The notes under the pieces were generated by a model that worked only from the letters and a program-made list of their open reading frames with translations, did no database searches and was not told where the DNA came from. From positions 4,313,501-4,377,500 of the forward strand of contig NZ_AP019365.1 in assembly GCF_033095865.1 (NCBI RefSeq): a stretch of DNA of 64,000 nucleotides, read 5' to 3'. The DNA comes from Pseudomonas sp. KU43P (GTDB lineage Bacteria > Pseudomonadota > Gammaproteobacteria > Pseudomonadales > Pseudomonadaceae). Shown one piece after another: positions 9,527 through 19,116 of this stretch. The stretch's first letter is position 1. The number at the start of each line of letters is the position of its first letter. Both the position numbers and the translations under genes were made by a program.

Positions 9527-10483
9527 ATGAGCCCGGATACCCTGACCGACCAACTGAGTCTGTTCCTCGATGTGCTGGAGGCCGGCAGTTTTTCCGCTGC
9601 CGCTCGCCGCCACCCGCTTACCCCTTCCGCCGTGGCGCGGCGCATCGACAACCTGGAGAGCGCGGTCGGCAGCCGCCTGTTCACCCGCAGCACCCATGCC
9701 GTGCGTGCCACCCCCGCCGGCAAGGCATTCGCCGAACGCGCCCGGCGCATCATCGAGGAACTGCGCCTGGCCCGCGCCGAAGCAGTGTCGCTGAGCAATG
9801 CACCGGAAGGCCTGATCCGCATCGACGCCCCTGCCGCCTTCGGCCGCCGCCACCTGGCCCCAGCCATTGCCGACTTTCTAGTGGCCTACCCGGGCCTGGA
9901 CGTGCAACTGCGGCTGATCGACAGCTTCGTCGACTTGCACGGCAGCCACTTGGGCGAGGTCGACCTGGTACTGCGCGCCGGCCCCCTGGCCGACACCCGC
10001 CTGGTGGCCACGTCACTGGCGTACATGGTGCGTATCGCTTGCGCCAGCCCCGCCTACCTGGCCAGCCGCGGCATACCCGATTGCCCCAGCCAACTGCCCG
10101 AGCACGACGGCCTGGACTGGGACGGCTTGGCGCCGCCCTTCGCCTGGCGCTTCACGGTCGAGGGCCAGGCGCGCCAGTTCCGACCTTCACGCATGCGCAT
10201 GACCGCCAACAATGCCGAAACCCTGCTGTTCGGCGCCCTCGCCGGCCTGGGTATCGCCCATCTGCCGACCTGGCTGATCAGCGATTACCTGCTGCGTGGC
10301 GAGCTGGTGCCGCTGTTCTGCCACAGCGGCCTGCCCGCTGCCGAATCCAGCGGTATTTATGCGCTCCGTCTGGAACATGAAACGAACTCTCGCAGCCGAT
10401 TGCTGCTCGAATTCCTCAAGAGCCGCTTCAGCCCGATTCCACCCTGGGACCTGGCCCTGCGCAGCGAATTGCGCTGGCAATGA
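9527..10483 (+). CDS. LysR-family transcriptional regulator
   Basis: A 318-residue LysR regulator. The helix-turn-helix spans about residues 8-66 ('AGSFSAAARRHPLTPSAVAR'), and the effector domain begins at 'GLIRIDAPAAFGRRHLAP', a pattern of the CrgA-like/DmlR subgroup. I used ATG 9527, preceded by AAGG; a TTG six bases upstream is less likely. Divergent from the TauE/SafE transporter, with about 115 bases between the two starts, the classical arrangement of a LysR gene and its target. Confidence 0.88.
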   Translation: MSPDTLTDQLSLFLDVLEAGSFSAAARRHPLTPSAVARRIDNLESAVGSRLFTRSTHAVRATPAGKAFAERARRIIEELRLARAEAVSLSNAPEGLIRIDAPAAFGRRHLAPAIADFLVAYPGLDVQLRLIDSFVDLHGSHLGEVDLVLRAGPLADTRLVATSLAYMVRIACASPAYLASRGIPDCPSQLPEHDGLDWDGLAPPFAWRFTVEGQARQFRPSRMRMTANNAETLLFGALAGLGIAHLPTWLISDYLLRGELVPLFCHSGLPAAESSGIYALRLEHETNSRSRLLLEFLKSRFSPIPPWDLALRSELRWQ

Positions 10484-10538
10484 GCGCACTAACCATCAGC
10501 GTGCTAGATTTCTCTATCGATGACATTCAAGGACCTGC

Positions 10539-10994
10539 ATGAACGCCGACACCCAAGCCTCTTGTGACGAGCTGCTGCTGGACAATCAGGTCTGTTTCGC
10601 CCTGCACTCCACCTCGTTGCTGATGACCAAGGTCTACAAACCCCTGCTTCAGGCACTGGGCCTGACCTATCCGCAGTACCTGGCCATGCTCGTGCTGTGG
10701 GAGCAGGACGGCCTCACGGTGGGCGAAATCAGCCAGCATCTGCTGACCGACCCCGGCTCACTCACGCCCCTGCTCAAGCGCCTGGAGAGCGAGGGCCTGC
10801 TCGAACGCAACCGCAGCCGCGAGGACGAACGGGTGGTGCTGGTGCACCTGACCGACAAGGGGCGTGCCTTGCAGGAGCAGGCCAAAACGGTGCCACCGTG
10901 CATTCTCAAGGCCAGCGGACGCAGCCTCGAACGCCTGCAGCAGCTGCAAGCCGATTTGCTGGACTTGCGTGACAACCTGCAAAAGCACCTCTGA
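10539..10994 (+). CDS. ohrR: Organic hydroperoxide-sensing repressor OhrR (MarR family)
   Basis: A 151-residue MarR-type winged-helix repressor. The reactive Cys is at position 19 ('DNQVCFALHS') and a second Cys at 121 ('VPPCILK'), so this matches the two-cysteine OhrR of Xanthomonas, which is inactivated by an intersubunit disulfide. The DNA-binding wing is at 'RSREDERVVLVHLTDKG'. The start is ATG 10539 with AAGGA upstream. It precedes ohr in the same direction by 141 bases, and it is expected to repress ohr until organic peroxides appear. Confidence 0.93.
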   Translation: MNADTQASCDELLLDNQVCFALHSTSLLMTKVYKPLLQALGLTYPQYLAMLVLWEQDGLTVGEISQHLLTDPGSLTPLLKRLESEGLLERNRSREDERVVLVHLTDKGRALQEQAKTVPPCILKASGRSLERLQQLQADLLDLRDNLQKHL

Positions 10995-11041
10995 CGGCTA
11001 AGCTGTGTGATGCCCGTTCCGATGAGCGGTGAGCATTTATC

Positions 11042-11070
11042 TTGCGCACAAACTAATTGCGCGCTAATTT
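11042..11070 (+). promoter_or_regulatory. Probable ohr promoter with OhrR operator
   Basis: TTGCGC (11042-11047) and TAATTT (11065-11070) are separated by 17 bases, a plausible sigma-70 promoter. The -10 region carries AATT repeats (AATT-N7-AATT) of the AT-rich kind bound by OhrR. The assignment rests on position between ohrR and ohr. Confidence 0.45.
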
Positions 11071-11135
11071 AAATTCCGTACCCACCCGGCGCTCCTGCCT
11101 TGATCAGGGCGCACAGCACATTCGCGAGGATCATC

Positions 11136-11564
<429 letters not shown>

Positions 11565-11580
11565 AGCCGCTGCTTTCTAA

Positions 11581-11672
11581 CTGTGGGAGCCAGCTTGCCG
11601 GCGATTGGGCCTGAGCAGGCAACCTGAATAGCCTGGTCGGGCCCTATCGCCGGCAAGCCGGCTCCTACAGGG
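11581..11672. repeat. REP inverted pair 5 (outward orientation)
   Basis: Two REP units in the opposite order to most in the window: CTGTGGGAGCCAGCTTGCCGG first, then GGGCCCTATCGCCGGCAAGCC. They lie 3' of ohr. Confidence 0.85.
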
Positions 11673-11705
11673 ATCGGTGCAAGCATCGGAATTTGTTACA
11701 GGCAC

Positions 11706-11735
11706 AAAAAAACCCGGCCAAGGCCGGGTTTTTCG
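11706..11735. terminator. Bidirectional terminator
   Basis: AAAAAACCCGGCC-AA-GGCCGGGTTTTT forms a hairpin with A/T tracts on both sides. It lies between convergent ohr and efp and can serve both. Confidence 0.88.
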
Positions 11736-11753
11736 TGCGCGTCGCAAGAAGAA

Positions 11754-12323
11754 TTACTTCTTGGAACGGCCCTTGAAGCTGTTGTCGCGAGTGTCGATGT
11801 CGATCCACTCGTCGATCTGGATGAAGTCGGCAACCTGGATCTCAGTGCCGTTCTTCAGTTTGGCAGGCTTCATGACCTTGCCGGAGGTGTCGCCGCGGGC
11901 AGCGTTCTCGGTGTAGACAACCTGACGGCTGATGGTGGTCGGCAGTTCAACCGATACCAGGCGGCCTTCGAAGAAGACGGCTTCGCAGATGTCTTCCATG
12001 CCTTCTTCGATGTACGGCAGAACGGCGTCGATGTCTTCGGCGTTCAGTTCGTACATGGTGTAGTCGGTGGTGTCCATGAAGGTGTACGCGTCACCGCTGA
12101 TGAACGACAGGGTCGCTTCTTTGCGATCCAGGATCACGTCGTCCAGCTTGTCGTCCGCACCGTAGACGGTTTCGGTCTTGTAGCCGGTCAGCAGGTTCTT
12201 CAGCTTGGTCTTCATGATCGCGCTGTTGCGACCCGACTTGGTGAATTCGGCTTTCTGGACCAGCCACGGGTCGTTGTCGATCCGCAGTACGGTACCGGGT
12301 TTCAGTTCTTTACCAGTTTTCAT
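11754..12323 (-). CDS. efp: Translation elongation factor P
   Basis: A 189-residue EF-P, which rescues ribosomes stalled at polyproline stretches. The three OB-like domains are complete. The loop tip has Arg at position 32 ('[10 protein letters not shown]'), the residue that is rhamnosylated in the EarP-type pathway rather than the Lys modified by EpmA. This agrees with the earP gene directly upstream on the same strand, 48 bases away. Confidence 0.97.
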   Translation of the reverse strand: MKTGKELKPGTVLRIDNDPWLVQKAEFTKSGRNSAIMKTKLKNLLTGYKTETVYGADDKLDDVILDRKEATLSFISGDAYTFMDTTDYTMYELNAEDIDAVLPYIEEGMEDICEAVFFEGRLVSVELPTTISRQVVYTENAARGDTSGKVMKPAKLKNGTEIQVADFIQIDEWIDIDTRDNSFKGRSKK

Positions 12324-12371
12324 TACGAAGTATCCGAATCTGGATGGATTTATAAAAATCGAGGCCGCGTA

Positions 12372-13505
12372 TCATAGCGAATTTCGGTAAAACTGTACCA
12401 GCGCCTTGGCGAGGTCCGGCCGAGCGGCCTGGCGGGACGCCCAGTCGTGGGCATGCTGCTGCAGTTCTGGCCAGTGTTTACGGGCCCGTTGCCAGGCCTG
12501 GCGCATGTCGAAATTCATGTTCCAGGCACGCCACAATGCCATCAGTGCCTGCGCGGCATCATCCGACAAGCCCTGTCGATAATGGCCAAGAAAAGCTTCG
12601 AGCTTTTCCCAGTGGGCATTTTCTTCCTGCACGTAGATATGCCAGAGCATAGGGCGGCCGGCCCACTGCGCCCGCACGAACGAGTCCTCGCCGCGCACAG
12701 CGTTGAAGTCGCAGCACCAGAGCAGGCGGTCGTAGTCGTCCTGGCTGACGAATGGCAGAATCTGCACCGTCAGCGCGCCGCGCTGGTGCAAGTCGCCCAC
12801 GGCCAGCCCAGGCTCGCCCAGCCAGTTGCCGAGGTCGGCAAGGATGCGGCCTTGCGGTACCAGCAGGTGCGTGGCGCAGGTGTCGGTGGCCAGTGCATCG
12901 AGCCAGGCCCCGAGCTGCGGATTTTCGTAGGCGAACAGGGAAACGAGCTGCGCATCGCCCTGTGCCTGAACACCCAGCCCCTGCAAGAACGCCTCGCGCG
13001 CTTCGGCCGATTGCTGCAAGACGTCGCGCTGCCCCAGCAACGACGCTTCGCGCAGCAGCCCACCGGTCTTGTCGGTAAACCCCGGAAAGAAAAACACCTT
13101 GCGCAGGCCATTGGCTTGCGGCGATGGCAGGCCGTGGCACCCTTCGACCCAGTCCTCGGCGCTGAGATAATCGAGGTTCAGCCACAGGGGGGGCGTGGCA
13201 CGGGCGCGCATGGCGTCGATGTACGGTGCTGGCAACTGGCAGGCAAAGGCACCGATGACCACATCGGCCGGCTCAACGGGCTGCCACTGGGCCGGCCAAG
13301 CGCGCACCTCGACGCCCTGCTGCCATTGCTGCAGGGCACTGGCGTGCGCGCCTGGGCACATGGGTACGAAGGCGTTCAGGTCATCCACCCACAGTCGTAC
13401 CGCCAGATCATGCTCGGCCACCAGCTGCCGGGCCAGGCGCCAGGTCACGCCGATATCGCCATAGTTGTCGACGACGGTACAGAAAATGTCCCAGGTGACC
13501 TTCAT
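12372..13505 (-). CDS. earP: EF-P arginine rhamnosyltransferase EarP
   Basis: A 377-residue inverting GT-B glycosyltransferase that moves L-rhamnose from dTDP-rhamnose to Arg32 of EF-P. The key residues Asp13 and Asp17 are in 'VVDNYGDIG', and Glu273 is in 'VRGEDSFVRAQWAGRP', exactly the positions known for the P. putida enzyme. It is encoded immediately upstream of efp. The dTDP-rhamnose supply needs RmlA and RmlB, both also in this window at about 51-52.7 kb. Confidence 0.96.
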   Translation of the reverse strand: MKVTWDIFCTVVDNYGDIGVTWRLARQLVAEHDLAVRLWVDDLNAFVPMCPGAHASALQQWQQGVEVRAWPAQWQPVEPADVVIGAFACQLPAPYIDAMRARATPPLWLNLDYLSAEDWVEGCHGLPSPQANGLRKVFFFPGFTDKTGGLLREASLLGQRDVLQQSAEAREAFLQGLGVQAQGDAQLVSLFAYENPQLGAWLDALATDTCATHLLVPQGRILADLGNWLGEPGLAVGDLHQRGALTVQILPFVSQDDYDRLLWCCDFNAVRGEDSFVRAQWAGRPMLWHIYVQEENAHWEKLEAFLGHYRQGLSDDAAQALMALWRAWNMNFDMRQAWQRARKHWPELQQHAHDWASRQAARPDLAKALVQFYRNSL

Positions 13506-13638
13506 TTACCCTCCGCTCGCCCAGCGCAAAAACCGCGAATTCTGCGGCCAAATTGTCGCCGACAAAAGCACTGGCGCTGAAATTGCGCCCGATGCCATGC
13601 GACAATGGCGGCTCGACCCGCCCTGCCAGGAGGCCGCC

Positions 13639-14031
13639 ATGCCCCGCCAACGTGAACTGAAGATCACCCTCAAGCCCCTGCAGCTCATCGCCTGCGTGGC
13701 CTTTGGCCTGTGGCTCGGCGCCGTGGCCATTGCCCTGAGCCTGTGGCTGGCCCTGCAGCTCTGGCCGGAGCACGTGCAACCCGTGGCCCAGGCGGTCGTC
13801 CCTGCTGTCGCCGCACCGGCGGCTGCCCCCGAGCCACCGACCAATGCGCAGAGCGAGATGTTCGAACGTTACAAAGACATTCTGCACAAGCAGGAACTGC
13901 AGCAGGCCGCCGAAGCCGCCCAGGGCAACCCGCGCAACCTCAACAGCCCCAAGTGCCAGTTCTGGCTGTCGCAGAATCGCACTGCGCCGACCGACAAGAG
14001 CCAGGCCAACGTGCTGGAGTTCTGTTACTGA
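13639..14031 (+). CDS. Hypothetical protein with one membrane segment
   Basis: A 130-residue protein I do not recognise. A basic N-terminus is followed by one hydrophobic segment (about residues 13-42) and an Ala/Pro-rich stretch, then a hydrophilic region. The C-terminal part has two Cys ('SPKCQFWLS', 'LEFCY') that could pair in the periplasm. ATG 13639 has AGGAGG eight bases upstream. It is probably co-transcribed with the Gre-like gene, which starts 2 bases after its stop. Confidence 0.75.
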   Translation: MPRQRELKITLKPLQLIACVAFGLWLGAVAIALSLWLALQLWPEHVQPVAQAVVPAVAAPAAAPEPPTNAQSEMFERYKDILHKQELQQAAEAAQGNPRNLNSPKCQFWLSQNRTAPTDKSQANVLEFCY

Positions 14032-14033
14032 TC

Positions 14034-14504
14034 ATGGACAAGGCCGCCCTGCTTTCTCGCATCATCGTTGCCCTGCAAGCGGACATGGAGGTTTTGCGCC
14101 GCGCGGCGCAGACCGCCTACGAAACCGCCACCGCCGAAGAGAACATCGCCGAGAACAAGTATGACACCCTGGGCTTGGAAGCGTCGTACCTGGCCACTGG
14201 ACAGGCCCGGCGCACGGCCGAGATTCGCCAGGCGCTGCTGACCTACCAGCAATTGCTGCTGCGGGACTATGACCCGGCGCGCGGGGTGCAGGTGAGCAAT
14301 CTGGTGACGCTGGAAGATGAGGATGGCGGGCAGCGCTTGCTGTTTCTGGGGCCTGAGGCGGCCGGGTTGAAGATTGGCGAGGGTGAAGGGCTGGTGACTG
14401 TGATTACTCCGCGTTCGCCCCTGGGGCAATTGCTGGTCGGAAAGAAGGTCGATGATGAGGTGAGCCTGGGGTCGCAGGCGTTCTTCGTGATCGAGGTTGT
14501 CTGA
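14034..14504 (+). CDS. GreA/GreB-family transcription factor
   Basis: A 156-residue Gre-like protein. An N-terminal helical hairpin of about 75 residues has an acidic tip region ('EENIAENKYD') like that of cleavage factors. The C-terminal FKBP-like domain contains 'ITPRSPLGQLLVGKKVDDEVSL', close to the end of GreA/GreB. It differs enough from canonical GreA and GreB to be a paralogue that may bind the RNA polymerase secondary channel. The role is not established; it lies 2 bases after an exported-protein gene. Confidence 0.8.
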   Translation: MDKAALLSRIIVALQADMEVLRRAAQTAYETATAEENIAENKYDTLGLEASYLATGQARRTAEIRQALLTYQQLLLRDYDPARGVQVSNLVTLEDEDGGQRLLFLGPEAAGLKIGEGEGLVTVITPRSPLGQLLVGKKVDDEVSLGSQAFFVIEVV

Positions 14505-14526
14505 GCCGGCCCTGTCGCCGGCTCGC
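14505..14526. terminator. Short hairpin between convergent genes
   Basis: GAGCCGG/CCGGCTC can pair across an 8-base loop. It sits between the Gre-like stop and the stop of the convergent LysR gene. It has no T-tract, so it is only a weak candidate. Confidence 0.35.
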
Positions 14527-15465
14527 CTACACGCCCGCCAACGCATCGAACCGCCCTGCCAACCCCCGCGCAGCAAACTGCTCCACCACAAAGTCGATGA
14601 ACGCCCGGGTCTTGCCCGGCAACAGCTTGTGCCCGGCGTAGTACAGGCTGATATGCCCATCGTCGACATACCAGTCAGGCAGCACCCGCTGCAGCGACCC
14701 TGCATCCAAATACGGCACGGCAAACGGCAGGCTGACCAGGGCAATTCCCAACCCCTGCACGGCCACTGCGCAAGCCGCATCCGAATCGCTCATGGTCATC
14801 GCCTGGCGCAACAACAGGGGCTGCTGCTCCTGCCTGCGGCTGGTCAACGGCCAGGACCGTACCCGCCCGGTTTGCGGTGAACGGATCAAGATCCCATCGT
14901 GACGTTGCAGCACCTCGGGGTCTTCGATCGGTGCGTGTCGCTGAAGGTACCCGGGCGACGCCACCAATACCCGGTGCGCCACCGTCAGCTTGCGCGCCAC
15001 CACCCCGGGCGGCAGCTCGAAACCACCCCCAATGGCGGCATCGAAGCCCTGGCCGATCAAGTCCACCTGCCGGTTGTCGAAATGCCAGTCCGGCGTGATC
15101 GCCGGGTACCGCCGCAAGAATTCGCCCAGCAACGGCAGCACATACAACCGGCCGAACACCGTGCCCATGCTCACCCGTAACAGCCCCGCCGGCTGGCCTT
15201 CGGCGCTGGCCAGGTTGGCCACGGCGTACTGGATGGTGCGGAAGCTGTCACTCACCTCACCCAGAAAACGCTGCCCTGCTTCGGTCAGGGTGAGCTTGCG
15301 CGTACTACGCTGGAACAGCCGCACCCCGAGGCGCGCTTCCAGCTGGGCAACGTGCTTGCCCACCGCCGCCGGGGTCAGGCTCAGGCGCCTGGCTGCCTCG
15401 GCGAAACTGCCGACCTCGGCGCTGCGAATGAAACACTCAAGGGCGCTGAAGGATTCAGTAGCCAT
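14527..15465 (-). CDS. LysR-family transcriptional regulator
   Basis: A 312-residue LysR regulator with its helix-turn-helix at about residues 6-63 ('GSFAEAARRLSLTPAAVGKHVAQLE') and an effector domain starting at 'GLLRVSMGTVFGRLYVLPLL'. ATG 15465 (MATESF) is chosen over a start 14 codons upstream because it gives normal domain spacing. Divergent from a short-chain dehydrogenase gene at 15583, its probable target. Confidence 0.88.
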   Translation of the reverse strand: MATESFSALECFIRSAEVGSFAEAARRLSLTPAAVGKHVAQLEARLGVRLFQRSTRKLTLTEAGQRFLGEVSDSFRTIQYAVANLASAEGQPAGLLRVSMGTVFGRLYVLPLLGEFLRRYPAITPDWHFDNRQVDLIGQGFDAAIGGGFELPPGVVARKLTVAHRVLVASPGYLQRHAPIEDPEVLQRHDGILIRSPQTGRVRSWPLTSRRQEQQPLLLRQAMTMSDSDAACAVAVQGLGIALVSLPFAVPYLDAGSLQRVLPDWYVDDGHISLYYAGHKLLPGKTRAFIDFVVEQFAARGLAGRFDALAGV

Positions 15466-15582
15466 GATTACCAACCAAAAGTTCACTCTGCTGATAGTGA
15501 TTGCCATCTTATCAGCAGGTAATCATGAGTCGATACTGCGCCCATCCAAGGCATTCGGCCTTGCTTCCAGCAGGAGATCAGC

Positions 15583-16332
15583 ATGTCCAAGCAACTTACT
15601 CTCGAAGGCAAAGCAGCCCTGGTCCAGGGCGGTTCGCGCGGCATCGGCGCTGCCATCGTGCGCCGCCTGGCCCGCGAAGGCACACACGTGGCCTTCACCT
15701 ATGTCAGCTCCGAAGGCCCGGCCCAGGCCCTGGTCGAAGAAGTGCAGGCAGCCGGTGGCAAGGCCCTGGCCCTGCGCGCCGACAGTGCCGACGCCGCCGC
15801 TGTGCAACTGGCTGTGGACGACACCGTAAAAGCCTTCGGCCGCCTCGACATCCTGGTCAACAACGCCGGCGTGCTGGCCGTGGCCCCGCTGGCCGAGTTC
15901 GACCTGGCGGACTTCGACCGCACCCTGGCAGTCAACGTGCGCAGCGTCTTCGTCGCCAGCCAGGCCGCCGCACGCTACATGGGCCAGGGCGGGCGCATCA
16001 TCAACATCGGCAGCACCAATGCCGAGCGCATGCCGTTTGCCGGCGGCGCACCGTACGCCATGAGCAAGTCGGCGCTGGTCGGGCTGACCAAAGGCATGGC
16101 CCGCGACCTGGGGCCGCAAGGCATTACCGTGAACAACGTGCAACCGGGGCCGGTTGACACCGACATGAACCCTGCCAGCGGCGAGTTCGCCGAGAGCCTG
16201 ATACCGCTGATGGCGATCGGGCGCTATGGGCAGGCCGACGAGATTGCCAGCTTCGTTGCCTATCTGGCGGGCCCGGAAGCGGGTTACATCACCGGGGCCA
16301 GCTTGACCGCCGATGGTGGCTTTGCAGCGTGA
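15583..16332 (+). CDS. Short-chain dehydrogenase/reductase
   Basis: A 249-residue classical SDR. It carries the cofactor motif 'GGSRGIGAAIVRR' (residues 16-28), 'NNAGV' and the catalytic 'Y-x-x-x-K' in 'APYAMSKSAL', with the preceding Ser in 'NIGSTNAE'. It resembles 3-oxoacyl-ACP reductase-like proteins, but isolated SDRs of this kind act on many ketones. The substrate is unknown. It is divergent from a LysR gene, which suggests induction by a specific compound. Confidence 0.87.
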   Translation: MSKQLTLEGKAALVQGGSRGIGAAIVRRLAREGTHVAFTYVSSEGPAQALVEEVQAAGGKALALRADSADAAAVQLAVDDTVKAFGRLDILVNNAGVLAVAPLAEFDLADFDRTLAVNVRSVFVASQAAARYMGQGGRIINIGSTNAERMPFAGGAPYAMSKSALVGLTKGMARDLGPQGITVNNVQPGPVDTDMNPASGEFAESLIPLMAIGRYGQADEIASFVAYLAGPEAGYITGASLTADGGFAA

Positions 16333-16337
16333 TATCA

Positions 16338-16377
16338 CCGGTTGCCGGCCACGGCCTGTGCCGGCAACCGCTTTTTC
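16338..16377 (+). terminator. Terminator after the SDR gene
   Basis: CGGTTGCCGGC and GCCGGCAACCG pair to form a strong stem, followed by CTTTTTC. It lies just 3' of the SDR stop and before the convergent LysR stop. Confidence 0.8.
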
Positions 16378-17254
16378 AGCCAGGCACCAGAAGCTGCTCC
16401 ATCATTTCCAGAAACGCCCGCGCCGCAGGCGTCGGGCTTTGCGACCACACCGCATACAAATGCCGCACCGGTGCATCGGCCAACCGCGCAACTGCCACCC
16501 CCGAGATGCCCTGCGCGATGCGCTCGGGTACCAGCCCGACCGCCATGCCGCGCTGCACGAATTTCTCCACCAGACGAATATGCCCGATCTCGAACTTCAC
16601 CCGTCGCACCACCCCCGCCGCCAGGAACGCTTCATCGGTCTGGCGCCGTGCCCCGGTACCCTCGGGGAAGTCCACCAGCACCTCGTCGGTCAGATCTGCC
16701 AGCGTCAGTTGCCCCCTACCTGCCAGCCGATGGCCTGGCGGCAACAACGCCACCAGTTCCTCACGCGCCAGCAAACGATGATGTACCCCATGCAAGGCTT
16801 CGCCTTGCCACAGGCCGATAAACCCCACATCCAGGCGTCGCTCGCAAACGTCGGCCACCAGCCATTCACTCTTGGCGGTGAGCCAGCGCACGTCCACGTC
16901 CGGGTAACGGCCGTGGAATACCGCCAGCAGTTCGACCAGGTCGAGCGCAGTAAGCGAACTGATCTCGCCAATCGACAACCGCCCACGTACCTGGCCACAA
17001 GCGGCAGCCACATCATCGGCAATCCGCCCCGCAGCCTCGACGGCCGGCCGGGCGCTGAGCACGAAAGCCTCGCCAGCAGGCGTCAGGCGCACGCGCCGCG
17101 AACTACGCTCGAACAGGCTGACCCCCAACTGCGCTTCCAGACGCGCCACCTGATGGCTGAGCGCCGATTGCACCACATGACAGCGTTCGGCTGCGCGGGT
17201 GAAGCTGCCGGTATCGGCCACGGCCAAGGCATATTCGAGTTGCTTGAGGTTCAT
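16376..17254 (-). CDS. LysR-family transcriptional regulator
   Basis: A 292-residue LysR regulator beginning 'MNLKQLEYALAVADTGSFTR', with the helix-turn-helix in residues 2-60. The effector domain begins at 'GRLSIGEISSLTALDLVELL'. It is divergent from an MFS transporter gene, with about 107 bases between starts. The pair is likely a regulator and the efflux carrier it controls. Confidence 0.88.
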   Translation of the reverse strand: MNLKQLEYALAVADTGSFTRAAERCHVVQSALSHQVARLEAQLGVSLFERSSRRVRLTPAGEAFVLSARPAVEAAGRIADDVAAACGQVRGRLSIGEISSLTALDLVELLAVFHGRYPDVDVRWLTAKSEWLVADVCERRLDVGFIGLWQGEALHGVHHRLLAREELVALLPPGHRLAGRGQLTLADLTDEVLVDFPEGTGARRQTDEAFLAAGVVRRVKFEIGHIRLVEKFVQRGMAVGLVPERIAQGISGVAVARLADAPVRHLYAVWSQSPTPAARAFLEMMEQLLVPG

Positions 17255-17361
17255 TGATCTATCTGCTTTCGAGATGGATAAGCTGATAACTATACATTGG
17301 CGTCATGCCAGACAACTTCAGATACTGATTGCCACATACCACTGCCCGCACCGAGATTGCC

Positions 17362-18555
17362 ATGAACACCCCGACCTTGAGCCGTGCCTTGATTCTGCTG
17401 ATGGCCACCGCCACCGGCCTGGCCGTGGCCAGCAACTATTACGCCCAACCCCTGCTGCACAGCATCGCCGAGCAGTTCGGCCTGAGCACCGCCAGCGCCG
17501 GCAGCATCGTCATCGCCGCCCAGCTCAGCTATGGGGCCGGGTTGCTGTTGCTGGCACCGCTGGGCGACCTGTTCGAACAGCGCCGGCTGATCGTGGTGAT
17601 GACTGCGATTTCCACGCTGGGCCTAGTCATCAGTGCCTGCGCGCCGAGCCTGTCCTGGTTGCTACTCGGTACCGTGCTGACCGGCCTGTTTTCGGTGGTG
17701 GCGCAAATTCTCGTGCCATTGGGCGCCACCTTGAGTGCGCCAGAGCAACGCGGGCGTGCAGTGGGCACCCTGATGAGCGGCCTGCTGCTGGGCATATTGC
17801 TGGCCCGTACGGCTGCGGGTTTCATGGCAGAACTGGGCGGCTGGCGTAGCATCTACGTATTGGCCGCGGTGCTCATGGCAATCACCGCCATCGCCCTGTA
17901 CCGCAGCCTCCCACAGCACCACAGCCATGCCGGGTTGAAATATCCGGCGCTGATCGGCTCGGTGTTCCGTCTGTTCGTCGAGGAGCCCGTGCTGCGCTTG
18001 CGTTCGTTGCTGGGCCTGCTGGCGTTCAGCCTGTTCGCCTTGTTCTGGACGCCATTGGCGTTTCTCCTGGCCAACGAGCCCTACCACTATTCCGACGCAG
18101 TCATCGGCCTGTTTGGCCTGGCCGGTGCTGCGGGTGCGTTGTCGGCCAACTGGGCCGGGCGCCTGGCAGACCGTGGCAAGGGCTCGCTGGGCACTACCGT
18201 GGGCCTGGTGGCCTTGCTGCTAGCTTGGGTGCCGCTGGGCTTCGCCCCGCAGTCGCTGGCGGCCCTGCTGCTAGGCGTGCTGGTGCTGGACCTGGCCGTG
18301 CAGCTGGTCCACGTGAGCAACCAGAATGCGGTGATCGCATTGCGACCTGACGCACGTACGCGCCTGAATGCTGGCTACATCACCTGTTATTTCATCGGCG
18401 GCGCGCTAGGCTCGTTGCTGGGCACGCAATTGTTCCAGCATCAAGGCTGGATGGGCATCGTGGTCGCCGGATTGTCGATCGGGGCATTGGCACTGGTGGT
18501 CTGGGTTTGCGCCGAACGCAAGCGCCAGCGCGCCATGCAGGCCCCTGCGGCATAG
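17362..18555 (+). CDS. MFS transporter (drug-efflux type)
   Basis: A 397-residue inner-membrane major facilitator protein with about 12 hydrophobic segments. The loop after segment 2, 'LAPLGDLFEQRRLIV', is the usual MFS motif A region. It resembles YgaY- and EmrD-like exporters in length and start ('ATGLAVASNYYAQPLL'). ATG 17362 is chosen; a TTG 33 bases upstream is weaker. Its position divergent to a LysR gene suggests inducible efflux. The substrate is unknown. Confidence 0.86.
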   Translation: MNTPTLSRALILLMATATGLAVASNYYAQPLLHSIAEQFGLSTASAGSIVIAAQLSYGAGLLLLAPLGDLFEQRRLIVVMTAISTLGLVISACAPSLSWLLLGTVLTGLFSVVAQILVPLGATLSAPEQRGRAVGTLMSGLLLGILLARTAAGFMAELGGWRSIYVLAAVLMAITAIALYRSLPQHHSHAGLKYPALIGSVFRLFVEEPVLRLRSLLGLLAFSLFALFWTPLAFLLANEPYHYSDAVIGLFGLAGAAGALSANWAGRLADRGKGSLGTTVGLVALLLAWVPLGFAPQSLAALLLGVLVLDLAVQLVHVSNQNAVIALRPDARTRLNAGYITCYFIGGALGSLLGTQLFQHQGWMGIVVAGLSIGALALVVWVCAERKRQRAMQAPAA

Positions 18556-18648
18556 CACCGCTACCCTCCGTCGCCTGATCGTTGACTTGCCTGCCTCGGC
18601 GGCGCTCAGTAGGCGCTGGTCAAGCCCTTTCACTGACAGGACGACTCA

Positions 18649-19029
18649 ATGACAAGACTCACGGTTCAATCCGGCGATTTCTTGCAAGGTGAAGGCGAAT
18701 TTCGCAATGGATCGCTCACGCTCAAGACCCCCCGCAGCCCTTCGCCTGGCGAGCGGATTTCCCTTGCCCGCATCAGCGACCTGCGCCTTGCCAGCCTCGA
18801 ATCCAACCGCAGCCTCGGTACCGCCATTGGCTGGGGAGTGGCCGGAGCCCTGGTGGCCGGCCCGGTGGGCTTGCTGGCCGGGCTCTGGCTGGGCGGCAAG
18901 GAGGAAGAAGCCACGTTCCTTGCCACCTTCAAAGATGGCCGCAAGCTGATGGCAGTCACTGACGGCAAGACCTGGTCGAAGATCGACGACAGCTGGCGCC
19001 AGCACAGGCGGCCCGCCAACTCAGACTGA
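18649..19029 (+). CDS. Hypothetical protein with glycine-rich membrane segment
   Basis: A 126-residue protein I cannot assign. It has a polar N-terminal half, a Gly/Ala-rich hydrophobic segment (about residues 57-82, 'GTAIGWGVAGALVAGPVGLL') like a glycine-zipper, and a polar tail ('FKDGRKLMAVTDGKTW') resembling small beta-stranded domains that read out membrane state. AGGA lies upstream of ATG 18649. It stands alone between an MFS gene and a TonB receptor gene. Confidence 0.72.
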   Translation: MTRLTVQSGDFLQGEGEFRNGSLTLKTPRSPSPGERISLARISDLRLASLESNRSLGTAIGWGVAGALVAGPVGLLAGLWLGGKEEEATFLATFKDGRKLMAVTDGKTWSKIDDSWRQHRRPANSD

Positions 19030-19116
19030 GGGTCTTGCGGTAACATGGCGGCTTTTTGACCGCACTGCCCCTGCACCCTGGCTCAGTGCGGTTAACGCCA
19101 CTCAAGGACTCCGGTA

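Noticed and set aside
12447..13580. A 377-codon frame on the + strand
   Set aside because: Antisense to earP, whose catalytic residues are all intact.
15523..16338. A 271-codon frame on the - strand
   Set aside because: Antisense to the SDR gene, which has complete motifs.
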